Assembly: GCF_963667405.1 (NCBI RefSeq)
Contig: NZ_OY763408.1
Coordinates: forward strand, 2,441,757-2,505,756
Direction: 5' to 3'
DNA from: an uncultured Sphaerochaeta sp.
GTDB lineage: Bacteria; Spirochaetota; Spirochaetia; Sphaerochaetales; Sphaerochaetaceae
Length of the DNA stretch: 64,000 nucleotides
Part shown: piece after piece, positions 57,504 to 64,000 of the stretch
Numbering within the stretch: the stretch's first letter is position 1
Layout of the letters: every line of letters begins with the position of its first letter
Translations under genes and position numbers: made by a program
Notes under the pieces: model-generated
Told to the model about the DNA's origin: nothing
Seen by the model: only the letters and a program-made list of their open reading frames with translations
The model's database searches: none

Positions 57504-58751
57504 CTACTCGGCAAGCAAGGCAGTCAGCTTTGCATCTGCCGCTTTGAGTGCAGCTTCTGCACTCAGCGTACCACGCGTCACCGCTTCGTACAGAGGAACG
57601 AGTACTTCTGCATCGATTCTTCCGGCTTTCGGCTCTTCGGCCATGAAGAGGACCGAATAAGGAGCGGAGTTGAGGAAGTGGACGATGTCAGGGTTGCCAG
57701 CTTTCAGCTGCGCATCATCAGCCATATCGGTTCTGGTCGGCGGGAAGCCAACGTTCAGGGCCCAATGCCGTTGGGTTTCGAGGGAGTTCCAATACTCGAT
57801 GAAGTTCCATGCCGCTTCCTTGACTTTGGAACCCTCGGTGATACAAAGCACGCTGTCCCCACCCCAGGTCATTCGTCCCTTCGGTCCGGCAGGAACTTCG
57901 GCGATACCAAGATCGATGCCTGCGCCCCTGAAGCCATTGATGGCCCACGGACCATTGAATTCGATGGCTGCCTTGCCGGCTGCAAAGAGGTTGTCAGCTT
58001 CCTGGCCGGTCAATCCTACCGGGGAAACACCCATCTTGAACGCATCGGCGAGCATCTTCATGGCAGTGACTGCTTCGGCGGAGTTGATGATGCTCTTTCC
58101 ATCCTTCAGATAGTCAGCACCATACATCCACATGAAGACAGGAACCATGGGAACCGTTGATTTGACTCCGATTGCCTGGGCATACTGCACAACGTTGCCC
58201 GAGCTGTCTTTCTTGATGAGCTTCTTCCACGCATCCTGCAGCTCGGCAAGAGTTGCAGGAGCCTTTTCCGGATCCAGTCCTGCTTCCTTGAAGAGGGTCT
58301 TGTTGTAGTACATCACCAGAGCGGCAAAGGCCATGGGCATGGCGTACTGCTTGCCTTCAAAGTTGCCTGCTGCGATCATGCCAGGGACCAGTTTGCTGAC
58401 ATCAAGGGTTTTGGAGGACTTGATGAGGTCATCGAGGCTGGCGAGCTTTCCTGCCTGGGCATACTCTGCATACCTTCCGACGGACATGGCAATGAGGTCG
58501 GGCGCATTGCCTGCAATCATGGCAGGCATCAACTTCTGGAAGAGGGTGTCCCAGGGCATGATCTCCATCTTGATTTCGATATCAGTGTGAGCTGCATTGT
58601 ATTGCTCTACGAGCTCCTCCAGTACGGGACGATCGGGTCCGGTATAGCCGTTCCAGAATACTACGGTCTTTTTTCCTGTTTCCTGGGTTCCCCCTGCATA
58701 CAACCCAGTCACCAAGGCGATGAGAACGATGAGTACAACAATCTTTTTCAT
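57504..58751 (-). CDS. Sugar ABC transporter substrate-binding protein
   Basis: A 415-residue periplasmic binding protein of the MalE/UgpB class. The N-terminus MKKIVVLIVLIALVTGLYAG is a signal peptide; no lipobox Cys follows, so it is probably soluble and cut after YA. The mature part starts GGTQETGKKTVVFWNGYTG and contains the class motif NGPWAINGFRGAG near residue 265. It is the first gene of the operon, with AAGGAG seven bases before the ATG. The sugar is unknown; the GH1 and GH2 genes downstream suggest a beta-linked oligosaccharide. Confidence 0.92.
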   Translation of the reverse strand: MKKIVVLIVLIALVTGLYAGGTQETGKKTVVFWNGYTGPDRPVLEELVEQYNAAHTDIEIKMEIMPWDTLFQKLMPAMIAGNAPDLIAMSVGRYAEYAQAGKLASLDDLIKSSKTLDVSKLVPGMIAAGNFEGKQYAMPMAFAALVMYYNKTLFKEAGLDPEKAPATLAELQDAWKKLIKKDSSGNVVQYAQAIGVKSTVPMVPVFMWMYGADYLKDGKSIINSAEAVTAMKMLADAFKMGVSPVGLTGQEADNLFAAGKAAIEFNGPWAINGFRGAGIDLGIAEVPAGPKGRMTWGGDSVLCITEGSKVKEAAWNFIEYWNSLETQRHWALNVGFPPTRTDMADDAQLKAGNPDIVHFLNSAPYSVLFMAEEPKAGRIDAEVLVPLYEAVTRGTLSAEAALKAADAKLTALLAE

Positions 58752-58801
58752 CCAGGTCTCCTTTTGGTTGATTATTTACATCAGCCTTCTTTGTTTATAA
58801 C

Positions 58802-58830
58802 AGGTTAATATGATATAGTTCAGCTGTCAA
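58802..58830 (-). promoter_or_regulatory. Candidate promoter of the sugar-transport operon
   Basis: On the minus strand TTGACA (58825-58830), 17 bases, TAACCT (58802-58807). The -35 is perfect and the -10 has three of six matches, as in regulated promoters. It would start about 45 bases before the binding-protein gene. Confidence 0.5.
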
Positions 58831-59085
58831 GAAAATAAATCAGCAATGTAATTTCTCTTTATTTTGCATTATTACATAGTTTTACACAAATTATTTCATA
58901 CTATTTTATATCTGTTTTTTCGGATATATAAAAGCAAATCTACTCTCCTAGTGCCATGACCAACACACAGGGAGCAGAAGGAATTCCCCAAACATATTCA
59001 GGATCATAGGGAAGCTTGGGCATACACTATTTTAATTACGTCAGGCAACCCAAGCCTATGTACTGCATAGGTGCTTAGGGTCTTA
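58831..59085. other. Intergenic region between divergent operons
   Basis: AT-rich and without a frame of note. It holds the inverted repeat GCTTGGG (59014-59020) / CCCAAGC (59049-59055) and, overlapping it, CCTATG (59055-59060) / CATAGG (59066-59071). Function unknown. Confidence 0.5.
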
Positions 59086-59221
59086 TACCCGAAGGGGTGC
59101 AATTGCGACGTAATGTGAGCGTTCAATACCCGAACGGGTATATTTTATAGAAATTTAGTCATATTACACCCTAAAAGGTATAATCATAGAAAAACCAATT
59201 GAATTATTACCCGTTCGGGTA
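59086..59221 (+). promoter_or_regulatory. Four palindromic operators at 41-bp spacing upstream of hipB
   Basis: Sites with the pattern TACCCG-NN-CGGGTA are centred at 59092.5, 59133.5, 59173.5 (approximately) and 59214.5. Sites two and four are perfect (TACCCGAACGGGTA and TACCCGTTCGGGTA); site one differs at two bases; site three keeps ACC/GGT within a longer ATTA/TAAT-flanked palindrome. The spacing between neighbours is 41, 40-41 and 41 bases, about four turns of DNA, so all sites face the same side. These are surely binding sites for the HipB-like repressor encoded next. Confidence 0.8.
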
Positions 59222-59227
59222 TAAAAT
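59199..59227 (+). promoter_or_regulatory. Promoter of hipBST with the fourth operator inside it
   Basis: TTGAAT (59199-59204), 17 bases, TAAAAT (59222-59227). The last operator fills the spacer, so a bound repressor would exclude polymerase. Transcription would start at about 59234, on the ATG itself, giving a leaderless message. Another -10 (TATAAT, 59179-59184) in operator three lacks a good -35. Confidence 0.55.
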
Positions 59228-59233
59228 ACATGT

Positions 59234-59443
59234 ATGAATGCTATCGCACGTTTCATGAAGGAACAGAGAAAACGAACAGGCCTTACCCAAGAGGAGTTTG
59301 CACTCCGCTCTGGGCTTGGATTGCGCTTTGTCAGGGAATTGGAACAGGGCAAGACTACCGTTCGACTGGATAAGGTGAATCAAGCCTTGGCCATGTTTGG
59401 GTATCAGGCAGTTCCAGGTCCTTTGACTGTTGACAAGGAGTGA
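59234..59443 (+). CDS. hipB: HipB-like antitoxin/repressor
   Basis: A 69-residue Xre-family helix-turn-helix protein: FMKEQRKRTGLTQEEFALRSGLGLRFVRELEQGK carries the DNA-binding unit, and the end FGYQAVPGPLTV is the HipB strand that makes the dimer. It is the first gene of the hipB-hipS-hipT operon. No ribosome site precedes the ATG; the transcript may be leaderless. It would repress from the four operators upstream. Confidence 0.85.
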   Translation: MNAIARFMKEQRKRTGLTQEEFALRSGLGLRFVRELEQGKTTVRLDKVNQALAMFGYQAVPGPLTVDKE

Positions 59444-59447
59444 GGAA

Positions 59448-59771
59448 ATGGAGAGACGATCAGCCACGGTGCTTGTTGACTCACAACCAGCAGGAGTGCT
59501 TTGCGAGACCGATGAAGGATATGCATTCACCTATGACAATCTCTATCTCAGCCAACCAGGAGCCAAGCCAATCAGTCTCACCCTACCACTTTCTGCAAAA
59601 CAGTACACCAGCAAAACCATGTTCCCTTTCTTTGATGGTCTCATTCCGGAAGGTTGGCTTCTATCGCAAGCAATCACCACATGGAAGCTGGACGCGCGTG
59701 ACAGGATGGGACTGATATGCGCAGTATGCCGTGACTGTATCGGAGATGTCAGTATAGAGGCACGCATATGA
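59448..59771 (+). CDS. hipS: HipS-like protein (separate N-terminal subdomain of HipA)
   Basis: A 107-residue protein matching the N-terminal subdomain 1 of HipA (VLVDSQPAGVLCETDEGYAFTYDNLYLSQPGAKPISLTLPLSAKQY, then FPFFDGLIPEG), encoded as its own gene. In the hipBST system HipS is the antitoxin that neutralises the HipT kinase, unlike hipBA where HipB does so. The ATG at 59448 follows hipB by four bases with AGGAG seven bases upstream. Its stop overlaps the hipT start as ATGA. Confidence 0.87.
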   Translation: MERRSATVLVDSQPAGVLCETDEGYAFTYDNLYLSQPGAKPISLTLPLSAKQYTSKTMFPFFDGLIPEGWLLSQAITTWKLDARDRMGLICAVCRDCIGDVSIEARI

Positions 59772-60712
59772 ACAGATGCCTCGCTTGCGGAAAGCCGCTT
59801 ACCCCTGATGACACACTCTGGCATACTCGCTGTATCAAATCCTTTTTCGGTACCAATGAGTTGCCTTCCATCTCACTCGACTCTGAAGCTTTGGAAGCCT
59901 GGGGCAGCGAATCAACCCGGATGGGATTCACCGTACCCGGAGTACAGAAGAAACTCTCACTCCATCTGGAAGCCTATCGTGGAAAAGGAAAACTGACACG
60001 TATTGGGCACCCTCCAGGATACATCCTGAAGTTGCAAGCAGACGAATACCCTCACCTTCCTGAGTTGGAAGATGTGGTGATGCGAATGGCAGACGTGGCT
60101 TCTCTTGAGACGGTTCCTCATGCATTGCTTCGTAGTGAAGATGGAACGCTTGCCTATATCAGCAAGCGTATTGATCGCATCCAAACTAAAGAAAGAATAC
60201 AGAAACTTCCCATGGAAGACTTTTGCCAACTCTCATTACGCTTGACGGAAGACAAGTACAAAGGGTCGTATGAGCAGTGCGGACAGATTATTAGACGTTA
60301 TTCCAGTCAACCATTGCTGGATCTCACCAACTTCTGGTATCTGCTGGTGTTCTGTTTCATTACAGGAAACTCTGATATGCACCTGAAGAACTTCTCCCTG
60401 TACGCTCCCACTCCCTCGCGGTATCAACTCACTCCAGCCTATGATCTTTTGCCCGTTGCCTTGGTGCTTCCCCAAGACCCAGATGAGACTGCTCTCACAC
60501 TACGAGGAAAACGTTCTCGTCTCACTCTTGCAGATTTTCTCTCACTCGCTGATCATCTCAAGCTCGCTCCCAAGGTCGCTGAACGTCTTATTGACCGACT
60601 TATCCAGCGTTCCCCTTCTTTCATCGAGGTCATTGAAACAAGCTGGCTAACAGCTGAGGAGAAGATGGCAATGAAGGAGCTGCTTATCTCACGGCTAGAT
60701 AGGTTGCAATAG
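59768..60712 (+). CDS. hipT: HipT-like serine/threonine kinase toxin
   Basis: A 314-residue HipA-fold kinase lacking subdomain 1. It begins CLACGKPLTPDDTLWHTRC, two Cys pairs that may bind zinc. The Gly-rich loop is FTVPGVQKKLSL near residues 55-66; the catalytic loop GNSDMHLKNFSL near 206 and the metal motif YDLLP near 233 are intact. In the E. coli HipT the loop carries two autophosphorylated serines (SIS before GVQ); here the aligned residues are T-V-P. Known HipT acts on TrpS; that target is inference here. Confidence 0.87.
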   Translation: MNRCLACGKPLTPDDTLWHTRCIKSFFGTNELPSISLDSEALEAWGSESTRMGFTVPGVQKKLSLHLEAYRGKGKLTRIGHPPGYILKLQADEYPHLPELEDVVMRMADVASLETVPHALLRSEDGTLAYISKRIDRIQTKERIQKLPMEDFCQLSLRLTEDKYKGSYEQCGQIIRRYSSQPLLDLTNFWYLLVFCFITGNSDMHLKNFSLYAPTPSRYQLTPAYDLLPVALVLPQDPDETALTLRGKRSRLTLADFLSLADHLKLAPKVAERLIDRLIQRSPSFIEVIETSWLTAEEKMAMKELLISRLDRLQ

Positions 60713-60780
60713 GGTCTGGCATACAAAGAAAGAACGGCTCAAGCTTTATGCAAATATCCAAGAGTACTGCCTAAAAGACT

Positions 60781-60915
60781 TCAAGGATCCCTTCGAAACT
60801 TATTCAGATTACTAACGGTCCCTCCCAATGCAACCCCAAGAAATACCTCAATAGCATAATCCCAATTCCATTTTGCAATTGTCTCGTCTTGGGTCTCTGA
60901 CGGCTTACTCCACAT
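60781..60915 (-). CDS. Possible 44-residue small ORF
   Basis: A minus-strand frame reads MWSKPSETQDETIAKWNWDY and on to a TGA at 60781-60783. It overlaps the last codons of the isomerase gene in another frame. Composition looks protein-like (a hydrophobic stretch EVFLGVALGGTVSNL), but AGGA directly touches the ATG, so translation is doubtful. It might be a remnant of a longer gene. Otherwise the 192-base gap between hipT and the isomerase gene is empty. Confidence 0.2.
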   Translation of the reverse strand: MWSKPSETQDETIAKWNWDYAIEVFLGVALGGTVSNLNKFRRDP

Positions 60916-61477
60916 TCCTATGTCGGGAAGCCATCTCATCATGAGTGATTTTCATCTGTTGTTCGAGCAACATCACCATCACATCAAACAACATGAACAG
61001 ATGTTGTTCAAAGAGATTTCCCATAGGCTGAATCGAAGAAACCACCTCATCGGTACCGTTGTATACGGAAGCTGGGACAAAGAGGACTTCATCAGCAAGA
61101 AGAGCTCCTGCCTCTCCCGAAGGACTTCCCGTAACAACCAGGATTGATCCGCCCGCTGCTTTTGCTTGACGTATAACGTAATTGATATGACCAATCCTAC
61201 CCGATCCATTCACTGCAATGAGCAAATCCCCCGGGCAGATACCTGGAGTTGTATCATCCCATATCCAATGGACTTCTTTGCCCAGATGCATCAGGCGCAT
61301 CGCAAATGAGCGGGCTGCAATTCCTTCGCGACCTACTCCAATTACAAAAACTCTCTTTGCTTCTTCCACTTTGTGCAGACTTGCTTCCAACTGGCTAACA
61401 TTCTGTCGGTCAAAAACCTGTCGATGCTCATCGATGATGGTTGTGTATAGTTTTTGATATGATTGGGAAATGCTCAT
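60905..61477 (-). CDS. hxlB: 6-phospho-3-hexuloisomerase-like SIS-domain protein
   Basis: A 190-residue sugar isomerase of the SIS fold. It has VFVIGVGREGIAARSFAMRLMHLGKEV and AVNGSGRIGHINYVIRQAK, the phosphosugar-binding Ser/Thr pockets, and the C-terminal MASRHRNVE, close to the HxlB ending RHANLE. HxlB interconverts hexulose 6-phosphate and fructose 6-phosphate. No hexulose-phosphate synthase gene is adjacent. Here it ends a ribose-type transporter operon and overlaps the last permease gene by four bases (ATGA), so a role in metabolising the imported sugar (for instance allulose) is likely. Confidence 0.85.
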   Translation of the reverse strand: MSISQSYQKLYTTIIDEHRQVFDRQNVSQLEASLHKVEEAKRVFVIGVGREGIAARSFAMRLMHLGKEVHWIWDDTTPGICPGDLLIAVNGSGRIGHINYVIRQAKAAGGSILVVTGSPSGEAGALLADEVLFVPASVYNGTDEVVSSIQPMGNLFEQHLFMLFDVMVMLLEQQMKITHDEMASRHRNVE

Positions 61478-62511
61478 ACTCGCCTCTCTCCTAGCCTAAT
61501 ATTCTTTATTCGATTCGTCACTTTTTGAATTGTGGCAACAATCCTAGGTCCTTCTTTGGTTAGCCCCATGACCAGAATGAGCATAGAACCCCAGATGAGT
61601 TTCTTTGCAAATGGAGATAACTGGAGGATGGTAAAGGCACTGGACATCATTTGCATGAGCGCAATGGTTATCAGAACTCCAGCCACTCTTCCTCGGCCTC
61701 CCTCTGGGTGAATGCCTCCTATAACACAAACCACCAGAGCTTGCAATAAATAGGCATCTCCGTATCCTACTTTGGCAGAATTGACACGACTGATAATGGT
61801 AAGACCAGACAAGCCTCCAAGCAGACCGGTTAGCATAAACACAAACATGAGCATGGTATCGTTATCAATTCCAGAAAAACGCGCAGCAACTGGATTGGTC
61901 CCCATCAAGTAAATCCTTCTTCCTGTTACTGTGTACTTTACAATAAACCCCAAGATAGCAGCGACAAGAATAAACACAATAAAGATCACGGGGATACCAA
62001 ACACCTCACTAATCCCTACCGCCGTAAATCGCTGAGGAAATCCCACGAGGCTCTTTCCTCCAGTCAATGCCATTCCAATTCCAGAGTAAAGGGTCATAGT
62101 CCCTAGTGTTGCAATGAGAGATGGCACTCCGAATTTTGTAATCAGCAATCCGTTGAAAGCTCCGAATACAATTGAGGCTGTTAATGCCACAAAAACGGCC
62201 AGAATGATTCGGGCAGATTCCGGGACGCCACCGGCCCATGTACCCATTAGAATGTTTGCCGCCAAAATTCCAGACAGATTTGCGTTTGCAATGATTGAGA
62301 GGTCTATACCCCCAAGCATGAATGAGAACATCATACCCAATGCCACAAATCCAAATTCCGGTATCTGGTAGGCAAGTGACTGAATATTCCTCGATGAATA
62401 CATTGCATTCCCAAACACGAAGAAAAACAAGACGATAACAAAGAGTGTCACGATATAGAGCGCATGCAAGCTGGTGTCACGCTGTCCAATATCTTTTCTA
62501 GTTCCCAACAT
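61474..62511 (-). CDS. Ribose-type ABC transporter permease (RbsC family)
   Basis: A 345-residue membrane protein with eight to ten hydrophobic segments. The family motif GGIDLSIIANANLSGI lies near residue 67 and the EAA-like GTNPVAARFSGID near residue 204. It follows a second RbsC-type gene by 11 bases. The two products most probably form a heterodimer. Confidence 0.92.
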   Translation of the reverse strand: MLGTRKDIGQRDTSLHALYIVTLFVIVLFFFVFGNAMYSSRNIQSLAYQIPEFGFVALGMMFSFMLGGIDLSIIANANLSGILAANILMGTWAGGVPESARIILAVFVALTASIVFGAFNGLLITKFGVPSLIATLGTMTLYSGIGMALTGGKSLVGFPQRFTAVGISEVFGIPVIFIVFILVAAILGFIVKYTVTGRRIYLMGTNPVAARFSGIDNDTMLMFVFMLTGLLGGLSGLTIISRVNSAKVGYGDAYLLQALVVCVIGGIHPEGGRGRVAGVLITIALMQMMSSAFTILQLSPFAKKLIWGSMLILVMGLTKEGPRIVATIQKVTNRIKNIRLGERRV

Positions 62512-62522
62512 GGCCTTGCTCC

Positions 62523-63512
62523 TTAGTTGAATATAAAATCACGCTGATTTTTCATTTTCTCTTGATATGACGTCAGGGCTATGGAAATAGTCAAGATTGT
62601 TCCCACAAAGAGGGAATTCCAAGATGAAGTCAATCCTATGAAAATTAGAGTGGAATTCAACAGGTAAATAATGAAAATCCCCAATACAACACCCAATACT
62701 TTTCCCTTTCCACCAGACACGGAAACCCCTCCGATTACGGCCCCAGCTATTACCATCAATTCCTCTCCAACAAGCTTATCCGGATATACTGCATTGACCT
62801 GACAGACATAAATAACTCCGGCAATACCTGCGAGAAAGCCCATATAGCCATAGGCGAACAACCTGAGCTTCAGTGGATTGAATCCAGCCCTGACAGCTGC
62901 ATCCTCAGAATTACCCATTGCAACAATTCCGCGTCCAACCATCGTTTTTTGGATGATGAACCAGGTTAGGAAAATGATGAATGCAACAAAAAGGACGTGA
63001 GTAGTCAGCCCGACTGATCCACTCGCTGTCTGGATCTTGAACAGTGTTGATGAACCAAATTCTGAGTAGGTGGGAGGTAATCTTCCTGCTCCATATGTTC
63101 TAGCTCCAATAAAAGTGGCCATCACCCCATGAAACAAATTCTGCGTTCCCAGCGTAATAATGAACGGTGGCAATCTCAACCAGGAGATAAGCAGTGCATT
63201 GATCAAACCTAGCAAAACTCCGATAGAGACGGCAATCATGAAAGCCAGCATAACACTGGTAAGTCCATTGTCGATTAAAATCTTTGTAGCAGTATAACTA
63301 CTGAACAAAGCAATGGCCATGAAAGAAATATCTATTCCCCCAGAGAGCATGATAACCAACAAGCCCATTGCCAAGATCATCACAGATGAGGAGGATCTGA
63401 TAATATCGAAGAGAGAGTCGATATTCAGGAAGGCCCTGTTCATGGTACCTACAAATATGGAGTATGCCACGATTATCGAAATCAGAACGATTTCTATCTT
63501 ATTGATTCGCAT
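62523..63512 (-). CDS. Ribose-type ABC transporter permease (RbsC family)
   Basis: A 329-residue permease with the family motif SGGIDISFMAIALFSSY near residue 56 and GNSEDAAVRAGFNP near residue 200. I chose the ATG at 63512 because GGGGG lies eight bases upstream; the frame extends 12 codons further. The start overlaps the ATPase stop by 14 bases. The family's usual single permease is here doubled. Confidence 0.92.
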   Translation of the reverse strand: MRINKIEIVLISIIVAYSIFVGTMNRAFLNIDSLFDIIRSSSSVMILAMGLLVIMLSGGIDISFMAIALFSSYTATKILIDNGLTSVMLAFMIAVSIGVLLGLINALLISWLRLPPFIITLGTQNLFHGVMATFIGARTYGAGRLPPTYSEFGSSTLFKIQTASGSVGLTTHVLFVAFIIFLTWFIIQKTMVGRGIVAMGNSEDAAVRAGFNPLKLRLFAYGYMGFLAGIAGVIYVCQVNAVYPDKLVGEELMVIAGAVIGGVSVSGGKGKVLGVVLGIFIIYLLNSTLIFIGLTSSWNSLFVGTILTISIALTSYQEKMKNQRDFIFN

Positions 63513-64000
63513 ATGCATTTCCCCCGTTTGAACCATTTTTCGTGACATTACCGATGATATGGGTAAGCGTATGCTCTATCCCTTCTTGAGCAAGGTCCTT
63601 CTCAGTAAGGATGGTTTTAATCTTGCCTTGGGCAAAAACCACCACCTTATTGCAATTTACAACAATTTCTTCTGCTTCATCGGAAATCAGGATGATACCC
63701 ATGCCTTCCCGTGCTAGCGTCTGGATTATTTCGTAAATCTCTGCTTTCGATCCGACATCGATACCTACCGTAGGAGAATCCATGATGAAGAGATTTGGCC
63801 CAGTGATAATCCACTTACCTAGAACTGCCTTCTGTTGGTTTCCTCCTGAAAGGTTCTTGATCAAGGTTGTAAGCGAGGGTGTTTTAACTCGAATTTCCTT
63901 AACAATCTTGTCTGCATACTCGGTTTCTGTTTGAACATCAATACGATTCAGAGACTTCTCAAGTTTCCCTAACACCGAGGAACTCACATTCTCTTGGATG
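63499..64000 (-). CDS. Ribose-type ABC transporter ATPase (C-terminal end, start beyond window)
   Basis: The last 167 or so residues of an RbsA/MglA-like protein, in frame to the window edge. The signature LSGGNQQKAVLGKW belongs to the second ATPase domain. Its Walker B reads LFIMDSPTVGIDVGSK, with Ser in place of the catalytic Glu (DEPT in most), so this domain probably does not hydrolyse ATP well; asymmetry between the two domains is common in this family. The substrate-binding protein gene is expected further upstream, off the right edge. Confidence 0.88.
   Translation of the reverse strand, partial: IQENVSSSVLGKLEKSLNRIDVQTETEYADKIVKEIRVKTPSLTTLIKNLSGGNQQKAVLGKWIITGPNLFIMDSPTVGIDVGSKAEIYEIIQTLAREGMGIILISDEAEEIVVNCNKVVVFAQGKIKTILTEKDLAQEGIEHTLTHIIGNVTKNGSNGGNAYANQ

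Noticed and set aside
58831..59085. Small genes in the gap before hipB
   Set aside because: Frames are short, without ribosome sites or protein-like composition.
59086..59221. CRISPR-like short repeat array
   Set aside because: The repeats are 14-base palindromes with two-base centres and varied flanks, next to a HipB gene; no cas genes. They are operators.

Overview
The window looks like a chromosomal segment of a Sphaerochaeta-like spirochaete: medium GC, many carbohydrate transporters, a substrate-binding protein whose signal peptide ends in a GGTQE-type stretch, and a fused AEP cytidylyltransferase/transaminase of the kind known from Treponema denticola. The assignment to a genus is inference; no rRNA or tRNA gene is present. 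Almost everything from 1 to 49 kb lies on the minus strand, so transcription runs from high to low coordinates.

Region A (about 1-31 kb) is a cell-surface glycan locus. In transcription order it holds: a module for a branched CDP-3,6-dideoxyhexose (acetaldehyde dehydrogenase, 4-hydroxy-2-oxovalerate aldolase, ThDP enzyme, SDR reductase, rfbF, rfbG, a short reductase, rfbH); dTDP-rhamnose genes rfbA-D-B-C; a glycosyltransferase; a Wzx flippase; a LicD protein; an O-antigen polymerase fused to a TupA-like ATP-grasp domain; two more glycosyltransferases; a second LicD; two giant YidC-like/alkaline-phosphatase-fold fusions around a CDP-glycerol-transferase-like protein; and finally pepM, ppd and pntC, a complete route from phosphoenolpyruvate to CMP-2-aminoethylphosphonate. 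Together they suggest a phosphonate-decorated, teichoic-acid-like surface polymer in a Gram-negative-type envelope. This is the most unusual system in the window.

Region B (about 32-44.7 kb) is a second glycan cassette with its own Wzx and Wzy, GDP-fucose genes (gmd, fcl), a GT10 fucosyltransferase, another fucosyltransferase-like protein, GT2 enzymes and the membrane enzyme that starts the repeat unit. Its middle (34-43 kb) is clearly AT-rich with long empty gaps, as expected for an imported, exchangeable cassette. A graveyard of IS21 and IS3 fragments (31.4-32.0 kb) separates A from B. A 260-bp leader with alternative hairpins and repeated GTAGGT motifs precedes B.

Region C (44.9-58.8 kb) is metabolic: GH112 phosphorylase, ribF, an amino-acid permease; a plus-strand AbiL-type RloA/RloB defence pair with a consensus promoter; an ArsR-like regulator; then a minus-strand sugar operon (binding protein, two permeases, GH1, GH2) with a strong hairpin between the binding-protein gene and the permeases.

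Region D (58.8-64 kb) has a plus-strand hipB-hipS-hipT toxin-antitoxin operon preceded by four palindromic operators at exact 41-bp spacing, then a minus-strand ribose-type ABC transporter (ATPase cut by the window edge, two permeases) ending in a hexulose-phosphate isomerase gene.
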